Below are positions 1-6,034 of a stretch of 8,031 nt of DNA, piece by piece. Made by a program: the position numbers and the translations under genes. This DNA comes from a bacterium (GTDB taxonomy: Bacteria > Latescibacterota > Latescibacteria > Latescibacterales > Latescibacteraceae), in the NCBI GenBank assembly GCA_021372535.1, contig JAJFUH010000182.1, forward strand, positions 1 to 8,031. Direction: 5' to 3'. The first letter of the stretch is position 1. Each line of letters opens with the position of its first letter. The notes beneath the pieces are model-generated. The model did not search any database. It had not been told where the DNA came from and worked only from the letters and a program-made list of their open reading frames with translations.

Positions 1-1885
1 AGGTGCTGCTGATAAAGGAGGAATGTGCCCCCTCCATGGCTTCCGGCGTTCCGATGATCGCGGCGACAGGATGACCGTTGCCGAGGGCTTTCGCAAACAC
101 CGCAATATCGGGAACGACGCCGAATTTCAGGTGTGCGCCCCCGCAGGTGAGACGCCAGCCGATGGTGATCTCGTCGAACACGAGCAGCGCGCCGTTCCGG
201 TGTGTTTCATCGCGGACATGTTCGAGAAATCCGGGGCCGGGATCGTTGTAGCGCGCGGGCTCCATGACCACCGCGGCAAGACGGTCGCCATGACGGTCGA
301 TGACATTCTGAAATTCCTCACGGCTGTTGTAGCGGAATGTCACCGTTGTACCGCGGAGTTCGCGGGGCACTCCGAGCGGTTCAAGACCGGGCAGGAGATG
401 TCCCCTGAGGGAATCGTCCTCACCGAGATTTGCCGCCAGATACCAGTCGTGCCATCCCGAATAGCCGCATACGGCAATTATCGAGCGGTCGGTGGTCGCC
501 CGGGCGATACGAACCGCGACCGCCATGCTCTCGCCCCCCGTTCGGGCAAACCGTACCCGTCCGGCCCAGGGATGAAGCCCGCAGAGAAGATCGGCCAGCC
601 CGACCTCTTCGGGCGGATTGAGCGTGCTCATCGAACCGTAGCGAATCCGTCGCTGAACCGCGCGGGTAACCGCCGGGTGACGGTATCCGAGCAGGCACGA
701 GCCGATTCCGTTCGTCGACAGATCCCAGTAGTGACGGCCGTCGAGGTCCCACACTTCGCATCCCCGCGCTTCGCGGTAATAGGCGGGCCACAGTTCGGGA
801 GCCATCATTTCGGGCCGCTTGCTGAGGAGCTGCGTACCGCCGGGGATAACCCGTTTTGCATGGTCGTAGAGATCGCGGGTGACCGTTCCCGATTCCTCCG
901 TGATACCGAGAAGACGGAGCGCGTTGTCGCAGAAGATGTCGCGGATGTCCCCGTCATCGAGACAGCAGATGTCGGCGGCTTCCCTGAGCGCCCGAAGCGA
1001 TTCGAGCCCCACGAGCGTCGGATGACAGGCAGGCGATAATCCGTCCCAGGAAATCGTCTCATCGGACAGCCATACGAAACCGTCGCCGGCGGTCACACAC
1101 CTGCCCCGCATCTCGGACACGCAGAAATCGCTGCCCCAGAGCAGCCTGCGCGGGCCGAATTCATCGAGTATCGCTGCGAGCGCCGAAGATTCGCACACCG
1201 CGGAGGTGTCGAACCATACGTTTTCGATCCCCCTGAGCGAGGATATTCCCTCGACCGTATTCGGTGCATGAAATCCGCGGGCGGCATGGGCGAGAATCAG
1301 TCTGGCGCGGGGATACTTTCTGCACATCTCACGGATTTCACGCTGGTTTCCGGAATCAGCGAGCGCCCGATCCCTGACGAGGTGAAGGGTGATGACGAGG
1401 CCTCGCTCGTCCGCGAGCTCCCAGACCCATTCGGGGAGATAACCCGCTATCGACGACTGAAATGTCGGGACTTCCGCGCTGAACGTATGATAGGGCTTGA
1501 AACCGGCGATGGCCGGATGTTGGAGCAGTGAAATCGCCTTTTCTTTCGGATAACCGGGCGAAACGCAAATCAGGCCCCTGCTGCCCGGCTCGTTTTCGAG
1601 CTGATCCGCCAGAAACCCGTTCGCGGGATCGATCGCGCACATCGGTACCGCGATGAAAAGGCCGCCGACAAGCCTCGATTCGCCGACCTGCCTCCCGATA
1701 CACGCACGCCACACATCGATGGTGACCTCGTCGGGGCCGTCCGTAAAAATATTCGGTTTCGGAGCCTCCCAGTCGGCGACACGCCAGAGATGAGCATGGC
1801 TGTCGAAAATCCGGTCGGGGAGAAAGGAGGAAATCTCTCCGGCTACAGCTCTGTCAAGCTCGTTAAACGGCCACAACTCACCCAT
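1..1885 (-). CDS. Amidohydrolase-class III aminotransferase fusion protein (partial, 3' end outside window)
   Basis: One uninterrupted frame gives 628 codons from ATG at 1885 to the window edge. Residues about 20-328 look like an amidohydrolase-2 type metal-dependent TIM barrel: 'DSHAHLW' (H30, H32), 'TLHL' (H168), 'LAHAARGF' (H200) and 'WGSDF' (D253) sit in the order of the family's metal and catalytic ligands, ending with 'RDIFCDNALRLLGI'. After a linker of about ten residues, class III PLP aminotransferase sequence begins at 'LYDHAKRVIPGGTQLLS' (339-355), followed by 'VWDLDGRHYWDLS', 'TGGES' (449-453, phosphate-binding region), 'GYSGWHDWY' (474-482), 'FDEITIGWR' (D571 facing the PLP pyridine) and 'FAKALGNGHP' with Schiff-base lysine K599. 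This resembles glutamate-1-semialdehyde aminomutase and sugar aminotransferases; roughly the last 130-150 residues are missing. I checked the junction codon by codon (around 958-840) and found no stop or frame change. A GGAG lies about 10 bases before ATG. There is no signal peptide, so it should be cytoplasmic. The substrate is unknown. Confidence 0.9.
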   Translation of the reverse strand, partial: MGELWPFNELDRAVAGEISSFLPDRIFDSHAHLWRVADWEAPKPNIFTDGPDEVTIDVWRACIGRQVGESRLVGGLFIAVPMCAIDPANGFLADQLENEPGSRGLICVSPGYPKEKAISLLQHPAIAGFKPYHTFSAEVPTFQSSIAGYLPEWVWELADERGLVITLHLVRDRALADSGNQREIREMCRKYPRARLILAHAARGFHAPNTVEGISSLRGIENVWFDTSAVCESSALAAILDEFGPRRLLWGSDFCVSEMRGRCVTAGDGFVWLSDETISWDGLSPACHPTLVGLESLRALREAADICCLDDGDIRDIFCDNALRLLGITEESGTVTRDLYDHAKRVIPGGTQLLSKRPEMMAPELWPAYYREARGCEVWDLDGRHYWDLSTNGIGSCLLGYRHPAVTRAVQRRIRYGSMSTLNPPEEVGLADLLCGLHPWAGRVRFARTGGESMAVAVRIARATTDRSIIAVCGYSGWHDWYLAANLGEDDSLRGHLLPGLEPLGVPRELRGTTVTFRYNSREEFQNVIDRHGDRLAAVVMEPARYNDPGPGFLEHVRDETHRNGALLVFDEITIGWRLTCGGAHLKFGVVPDIAVFAKALGNGHPVAAIIGTPEAMEGAHSSFISST

Positions 1886-2078
1886 TATCGGTTTTCTCCG
1901 CCATGAAGATACAAATTACAGGATTCCGGTCCATGCATGAAGCGGATTAAGAGTGACATGAATACAATCAAGCCGACTTGCTGAATATATTTCAGGCATT
2001 GAACAACAAATATCAGGGAAAAACTAATTCATGAAGATACGAATATCAACAGGATTATTTATTTTGACATGATTTACA

Positions 2079-2114
2079 GGATGAACAGGATTGAATTTTC
2101 CGGTTATCTATAGC
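2079..2114. repeat. 36-bp direct repeat, copy 1
   Basis: The segment begins GGATGAACAGGATTG and ends TTATCTATAGC, and is identical over 36 bases to the one at 2145-2180. The copies differ at the bases immediately outside. The start-to-start distance is 66 bases. It is preceded by GACATGATTTACA, so the whole reads as a stacked series of ACAGGAT words. Confidence 0.9.
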
Positions 2115-2144
2115 GCGATTATCGGAGCTTATGCCATTGCATGG

Positions 2145-2180
2145 GGATGAACAGGATTGAATTTTCCGGTTATCTATAGC
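2145..2180. repeat. 36-bp direct repeat, copy 2
   Basis: This is an exact second copy of 2079-2114, separated by 30 unrelated bases. Its ATGAACAGGAT (2147-2157) is also the left arm of an inverted repeat with 2189-2199. No third copy is found at the expected spacing on either side. Confidence 0.9.
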
Positions 2181-2199
2181 TGGCCGTTATCCTGTTCAT
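2147..2199. repeat. 11-bp inverted repeat between lyase and fusion genes
   Basis: ATGAACAGGAT (2147-2157) is the reverse complement of ATCCTGTTCAT (2189-2199), with 31 bases between the arms. It lies 37 bases past the lyase stop codon and could fold in that transcript. There is no T-tract after it on the minus strand, so it is not a textbook intrinsic terminator. Confidence 0.6.
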
Positions 2200-2235
2200 T
2201 AAAATCTTTTATAACAAGTCAGACCGGCGGAGTAA

Positions 2236-5200
2236 TTATCTCAGGAGGAGCATTTTCCCGCTGGCGGTAAACGAGGGCGTCACAAACCGGTAGATATAGA
2301 TGCCGCTCGCTGCCTGACGGCCCTTATCGTCAGTACCGTTCCAGAGAGTTCTGTGGAGTCCGGCGGAAAGGAAACTGTCCTCGGGCATGGCGACAACCAT
2401 GCCGAGAATATCATGGATCGCGAGGGTGACATGGCAGCTTTCGGGCAGGTAGTATTCCAGCATGGTCGAGGCGTTGAACGGATTGGGAAATGGTTCACGC
2501 ACCATGAATCCGGCGGGTTTTTCCTCGACGCCGGTGACCGTATCCGCCGCGACTTTCCCGCTTTCGGCGCCGTGCCCCGCAGCCTGGAGCCAGTAGTAGT
2601 ACGAAACCTCGTTGAGCGGCACCGAGCTGTCGATGTATTCCGTCCTTCCTGCGCTCACCGAATCGACCAGCACCGTATGATGTTGTTCCCATGCGCTCAG
2701 CGAATCGGGATCGGAAAAGCTTGTTATGGGCACGGCATCGGTCGGCGACGATGTCTGCGAGCGGTAAATCCTGTACCACTCGACAGCGCCCTGTTCCTCG
2801 GAAGGCGAGAGCGACCACGTTATTCTGATTCTGTGGCCCTGATCGTTCCCGTTATCCGTAACGAGGACATTATACGGTGGATCGAGCGCATACCCGTTCC
2901 CCGTCTGTTCGATGAGGAGATCCCCTTTGCCGGAAACGGTAAATTTCACCCTGTCCGAATGTACGCCGAACGGGATTTCCGCGCCGCCGAACAGGATTTT
3001 CGAGGATCGCGGGGCATACACTTCCACATCGGTTTCGCCCGCGGTCAGAATATATCCGCTCACACGGGTTGAATCGCTGTAATCGAGGCTCATGGTGACC
3101 GTCGAAGACGCCGCGGCGAGAGTATCGCTTCCCGCGCTCATGGACGTTCCTCCGGCGAAAAAGAGGCTGAGAGGCGTTTTCCCCGGCGATTCGCTCACAT
3201 ACGCCCACCCGCTGTCGGTCGCATAGGTGCCGTTACCGGTGCGGAGGGTTGCAACCGAGTCGGCGGACGACGCGAACGCATAATCGACCGTATCGGCCCG
3301 AGCCACACGGACTCCGCTCCCGTTCGCCACATCAGCGATAGACATATCGGGCGGAGAGCCGCCGGTACGTTCGGGGCAGATGACTGTCAGAAAACGTTCG
3401 TCCGATCCCGTCTGGCTGACCTTGAGCACCGTATGGGTCAGCATGGGAGTCCGCGCGTATACGGCGTGCATCATATCCTCCGTTTCAAAGGTCAGATCGG
3501 ACGAGCCGGTGGTAAAGGTCCGGCAGACAGCCTGTTCGCGCTCCCACATGCCGCCGCTGCCGGTCTGTGAAAACGTTCCGCCGGATGTCCCGCCGCCGTT
3601 GCCGTGGAAAAGGAGGGTATACTTCTTGTCCGCAGCGCCCGAAACCCTGTCACAGATGATAAAGTACCGGTGCCCGGGAAAGAGAACCGACCGGTACAAA
3701 TCAGTTTCACGGTAGCGGGTTTTCGACAGCGCATAATCGACGGCTGCCGAGGAAAACCACTCCGTGAGGTATGCATTCCCGTCCCAGAAGGTCCTCGAAT
3801 CGCTGCCGGTCACCTCTTCGGGACCCTCGCCGTCCACGAGGATAAGATTATGGTTGACGGGGAATCTCGTCTTGTCATGTTCCGCATAGCCGCCGTACCC
3901 GCTGTCGAGCATGAGCATCTCGCCGTACGCATGGAGGATGAACGTGTTCGGGTCGGGATGTTCATGCGCCTGACCGTTGACATTGGCCTCGCCGTGCTCG
4001 GTTAGGAAGAGGAGGTATACGGCGTCGTTATCCCACGAATTACGAAACCGGGCGAATCCGCTCTCAGGGTAAAAATCCGTCGGATTCAGCCCCAGTTGCG
4101 ATGGTCCCGGATGAGCGGGCGGGACATCGTCGAACTGCGATATGTATTCGGGAAGGGCCTCCCTGACAACCCTCCTGCCGGTTTTTTCCCACATCCAGCG
4201 GAGCATATCCTTTTCGGAGTCATTTCCGCACCAGTAATACAGGAGTCCCGACAGGTCGAAGCGGACAGCCTCGTTATCGTCATACGGGGGACTGTATCCA
4301 TCAGGCATGACTGTCCGTGACAACCAGAGGTGTGTATTCGCGAGCTCCTTATTTGTCGAAAAATCGAGAATCCCCCTGTTATTCAGCGCGGTCATAGCCG
4401 GGTATAACTGACGGAGGCTGTAGAGGTAGTAATTGGGACCTTCGGCCCATCCGCCCGCAGGTTCGCCGTTATCGCCCGTTATGGTCATGGTGTCGAGAAT
4501 GGAAGAGAGCCTGCTCCGTGCGCGCGAGAAATCGGCCTCCGACCCGGATTCGTCATAGATGACGAGCGCGAGAGCGGCAAGGGCGCTGTAGAGCTTTACA
4601 TGATGGTTGTCCGAACGGCCGGAGCTGATATAGGCGACCGACAGAAAGTCACGGCCGATGCACGGAGAAAAGAATTCCTCGTTCCAGTCGCGGGCCATGT
4701 AATCCCTGAGCGACGATAGCTTTCCACGGATCGTGGTCTCCATATCCGGTACGCCCAGAAGGGTGAAATCATACCCGGCTCCCTTGAGAATGTCGTACGC
4801 TTCGCACCAGAACATCGCAGTCTCCGACACATCGAGATCGCTCGAAAACCAGCCGGTATAGCCGCCTCCCGGAATGTAGAACAGGCACCGCGCCGCCTCA
4901 CGGCCGTATGCGGCATGGTTCTGTGCGGCAGTGTCGCCGAACGCATATGCGAACGCGAGCATTTTGGCGTAATAACTCTGGGTGACTTTGGGCACATCGG
5001 CCTTGTCCCACGAGACATTTTTCAGGAGAATCGCGTCCGCTTCCTTCACGAGCTCGGCAAACCACGATGCATACGGCTCCCGTGACAGCCGCTCCTGAAT
5101 CACACCGATGTCATCGTTCGTATATATGATAAAAGGATGGGTTTCCGTCAGAGCGCACGATATGCCCGGCCACAAGAGATACATAAGCGCAGACAGAACG

Positions 5201-5262
5201 TACAAAAAAACAAAAATGATTCTGCAAAACAGTGTGGGTTTTTGTGGTTTTATAATTCTCAA
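2236..5262 (-). CDS. Secreted heparinase II/III-family polysaccharide lyase-like protein with FN3 and C-terminal sorting-type domain
   Basis: The product is 1008 residues. The start is TTG at 5262: an in-frame TGA lies ten codons upstream, and the nearby ATG at 5270 is out of frame and stops after three codons. Residues 1-37 form a signal peptide (basic start, hydrophobic 12-31, probable cleavage after 'SCA'). Residues about 40-370 look like the helical toroid of heparinase-type lyases, with 'SDNHH' (N219, H220) and 'WAEGPNYY' (E274, Y278/Y279). The beta-sandwich part (about 395-760) has 'AHEHPDPNTF' (H433, H435), 'MLDSGYGGY' (D453) and 'NHNLILVDGEG' (H471); spacing is close to the catalytic His and zinc ligands described for heparinase II. 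Residues about 794-912 resemble a fibronectin type III domain. Residues 924-1008 ('FPNPFNAST', 'AGLHRTLWNGTDDKG', 'SGIYIYR') match the FlgD-like/type IX-type C-terminal module of FCB bacteria, suggesting cell-surface delivery or release. It probably cleaves a uronic-acid polysaccharide by beta-elimination; the substrate cannot be told. Confidence 0.88.
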   Translation of the reverse strand: MRIIKPQKPTLFCRIIFVFLYVLSALMYLLWPGISCALTETHPFIIYTNDDIGVIQERLSREPYASWFAELVKEADAILLKNVSWDKADVPKVTQSYYAKMLAFAYAFGDTAAQNHAAYGREAARCLFYIPGGGYTGWFSSDLDVSETAMFWCEAYDILKGAGYDFTLLGVPDMETTIRGKLSSLRDYMARDWNEEFFSPCIGRDFLSVAYISSGRSDNHHVKLYSALAALALVIYDESGSEADFSRARSRLSSILDTMTITGDNGEPAGGWAEGPNYYLYSLRQLYPAMTALNNRGILDFSTNKELANTHLWLSRTVMPDGYSPPYDDNEAVRFDLSGLLYYWCGNDSEKDMLRWMWEKTGRRVVREALPEYISQFDDVPPAHPGPSQLGLNPTDFYPESGFARFRNSWDNDAVYLLFLTEHGEANVNGQAHEHPDPNTFILHAYGEMLMLDSGYGGYAEHDKTRFPVNHNLILVDGEGPEEVTGSDSRTFWDGNAYLTEWFSSAAVDYALSKTRYRETDLYRSVLFPGHRYFIICDRVSGAADKKYTLLFHGNGGGTSGGTFSQTGSGGMWEREQAVCRTFTTGSSDLTFETEDMMHAVYARTPMLTHTVLKVSQTGSDERFLTVICPERTGGSPPDMSIADVANGSGVRVARADTVDYAFASSADSVATLRTGNGTYATDSGWAYVSESPGKTPLSLFFAGGTSMSAGSDTLAAASSTVTMSLDYSDSTRVSGYILTAGETDVEVYAPRSSKILFGGAEIPFGVHSDRVKFTVSGKGDLLIEQTGNGYALDPPYNVLVTDNGNDQGHRIRITWSLSPSEEQGAVEWYRIYRSQTSSPTDAVPITSFSDPDSLSAWEQHHTVLVDSVSAGRTEYIDSSVPLNEVSYYYWLQAAGHGAESGKVAADTVTGVEEKPAGFMVREPFPNPFNASTMLEYYLPESCHVTLAIHDILGMVVAMPEDSFLSAGLHRTLWNGTDDKGRQAASGIYIYRFVTPSFTASGKMLLLR

Positions 5263-5338
5263 TGTGTCATTCCAGTCCTGAAATGTTGTTCAAAAAACCT
5301 CGGAAGTTTCGTAAAAGCAGCTATCTTTTACCTTTATA

Positions 5339-5368
5339 GATATACAACATTTTCATACGCTTTGCCAA
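5339..5368 (-). promoter_or_regulatory. Candidate promoter of the lyase gene
   Basis: On the minus strand TTGGCA (5368-5363) is followed after 18 bases by TATATC (5344-5339). These match the sigma-70 boxes TTGACA and TATAAT at five and four of six positions. Transcription would begin about 70 bases before the TTG start and downstream of the terminator at 5420-5450, so the lyase would have its own promoter. Confidence 0.4.
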
Positions 5369-5419
5369 TACAATTTCCGGTCGTTGTTTTCTGTTCTGAA
5401 TCCAGAAAATGGAACGGAC

Positions 5420-5450
5420 AAAAAAATCCCGGTTTCATTAAAAACCGGGA
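5420..5450 (-). terminator. Intrinsic terminator of the small acidic gene
   Basis: TCCCGGTTT (5427-5435) pairs perfectly with AAACCGGGA (5442-5450) around a 6-base loop. Read on the minus strand, the 9-bp stem runs directly into seven T residues (complement of 5420-5426). This is a classic Rho-independent terminator, 38 bases after the stop codon of the 64-residue gene and before the lyase promoter candidate. Confidence 0.85.
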
Positions 5451-5488
5451 ATTCTGAAATACGTGCAAAACACCTGAAATTCTTTTCG

Positions 5489-5683
5489 TTATAACTCAAC
5501 ATTCATCGTTTCGAGCTTTTCGATTTCCACCTGAAAATCATAGATGAATTCCTGCGCTTTCTGCTGGAGCCTCGAAATAATCATATCAATAATCTCAGGA
5601 TCGTTATGCTCATTGACAATTTCTTCAATCCGGGCATTCATATCGTCAAGAATTTCATAGAGATCGTCAAAGTTTCTTTCCAT
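5489..5683 (-). CDS. Small acidic helical protein, function unknown
   Basis: This is a 64-residue product I cannot place in a known family. It has 18 acidic and 5 basic residues (net about -13), no cysteine, and no membrane segment or signal peptide. It reads as two amphipathic helices (about 4-25 and 29-58) joined at 'HNDP' (26-29), with hydrophobic residues spaced for coiled-coil or hairpin packing (L8, I11, L12, M15, I19, I22; I31, I32, I35, I36, L39, F46, I47, F50, I54, L57). The gene is supported by a strong ribosome binding site, GTGAGGTGA at 5698-5690, six bases before ATG, and by a dedicated terminator downstream. It is transcribed divergently from the Tat-signal gene across an AT-rich gap. 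It may be a small regulatory or protein-binding factor, which is inference only. The two-helix layout recalls Spo0E-like peptides, but their SQELD motif is absent. Confidence 0.75.
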   Translation of the reverse strand: MERNFDDLYEILDDMNARIEEIVNEHNDPEIIDMIISRLQQKAQEFIYDFQVEIEKLETMNVEL

Positions 5684-5844
5684 AAAAAATCACCTCACTT
5701 AAGATCAATGGCATTTCATTCCATTCCATAACATTATTGTATTCGCTTAAACTACTCGCGCCCTGTGTCTTTTAGTATACATGCATATAACCTCAAATGG
5801 TTCCCTTTTTTTTCAGTTTTTTACAAAAAATTACAAAAATATTT

Positions 5845-5873
5845 TTGATCGGTTTGAAGCCTAAGAATATAAC
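5845..5873 (+). promoter_or_regulatory. Candidate promoter of the Tat-signal gene
   Basis: TTGATC (5845-5850) and TATAAC (5868-5873) are exactly 17 bases apart and match sigma-70 boxes at four and five of six positions. The implied leader before the ATG at 6035 is about 155 bases. The region is AT-rich, so chance matches are likely and support is moderate. Confidence 0.35.
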
Positions 5874-6023
5874 TTGTTGTAATTTATTCTTTTTTCAAAA
5901 TCCAAACTTTTGATTGAAAGAATGCCGCTGAAATATTTTTATATGTGTGTTCTTTCTCTTGTTCGTCGTGCCGTTTGACATTATCATGTGTATAAACCAA
6001 CGAACAATTGTATTCAAGCTCAA

Positions 6024-6028
6024 AGGAG
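6024..6028 (+). promoter_or_regulatory. Ribosome binding site fixing the start of the Tat-signal gene
   Basis: AGGAG lies six bases before ATG at 6035. A longer in-frame reading from TTG at 6008 would include this site inside the coding region and has no such site of its own, so ATG 6035 is preferred. Confidence 0.85.
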
Positions 6029-6034
6029 AAAATT

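Larger units (their letters stand above)
1886..2235. other. Non-coding gap with short repeats
   Basis: These 350 bases separate the lyase gene from the fusion gene, both on the minus strand. I see no credible gene here. The gap holds an exact 36-bp direct repeat, an 11-bp inverted repeat, and five direct copies of ACAGGAT (1918, 2049, 2076, 2085, 2151) plus one inverted copy (2189-2195). A second degenerate pair begins CATGAAGATAC at 1902 and at 2030, each followed by an AT-rich stretch and then ACAGGAT. The GGAG for the fusion gene lies at 1896-1899 on the minus strand. No promoter stands out; only weak TTGATA- and TTGATT-like boxes occur on the minus strand. Confidence 0.7.
5684..6034. other. 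AT-rich divergent intergenic region
   Basis: These 351 bases separate the divergently transcribed small acidic gene and the Tat-signal gene. They contain A and T runs (for example around 5805-5845) and no credible coding frame. The best plus-strand promoter candidate is at 5845-5873. On the minus strand, TATACT (complement of 5774-5779) could be a -10 box for the small gene, but no good -35 box stands 16-18 bases away. TTGACA at 5975-5980 is a perfect -35 word without a well-spaced -10 box. Confidence 0.6.

Noticed and set aside
23-1039. A 338-codon plus-strand open frame
   Set aside because: It lies wholly antisense to the amidohydrolase-aminotransferase frame, whose minus-strand motifs are unmistakable. 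Its own product is arginine- and proline-rich, with no recognisable domain.
2079-2180. CRISPR-like geometry: 36-bp repeats with a 30-bp spacer
   Set aside because: Only two copies exist, no third unit occurs at the 66-bp period on either side, and no cas gene is visible. The unit belongs to the ACAGGAT repeat family instead.
2353-3072. A 239-codon plus-strand open frame
   Set aside because: It is antisense to the FN3 and tail region of the lyase and has no recognisable motifs; a GC-rich shadow frame.
5137-5457. A 106-codon plus-strand frame overlapping the lyase start
   Set aside because: It crosses the lyase signal peptide on the opposite strand, its promoter candidate and the intrinsic terminator, and lacks a protein-like composition.
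5489-5683. Identification of the small acidic protein as Spo0E-like
   Set aside because: The length and two-helix layout are similar, but the diagnostic SQELD motif is replaced by 'SRLQQ', and nothing else suggests a sporulating organism.
5975-5996. TTGACA followed by TATAAA as a promoter
   Set aside because: The spacing is only 10 bases, too short for a sigma-70 promoter; at 17 bases the -10 position reads CAACGA.
6008-6034. Longer start (TTG 6008) for the Tat-signal protein
   Set aside because: ATG 6035 has an ideal AGGAG six bases upstream and gives a better-placed twin-arginine motif; the extra nine codons contain the ribosome binding site itself.
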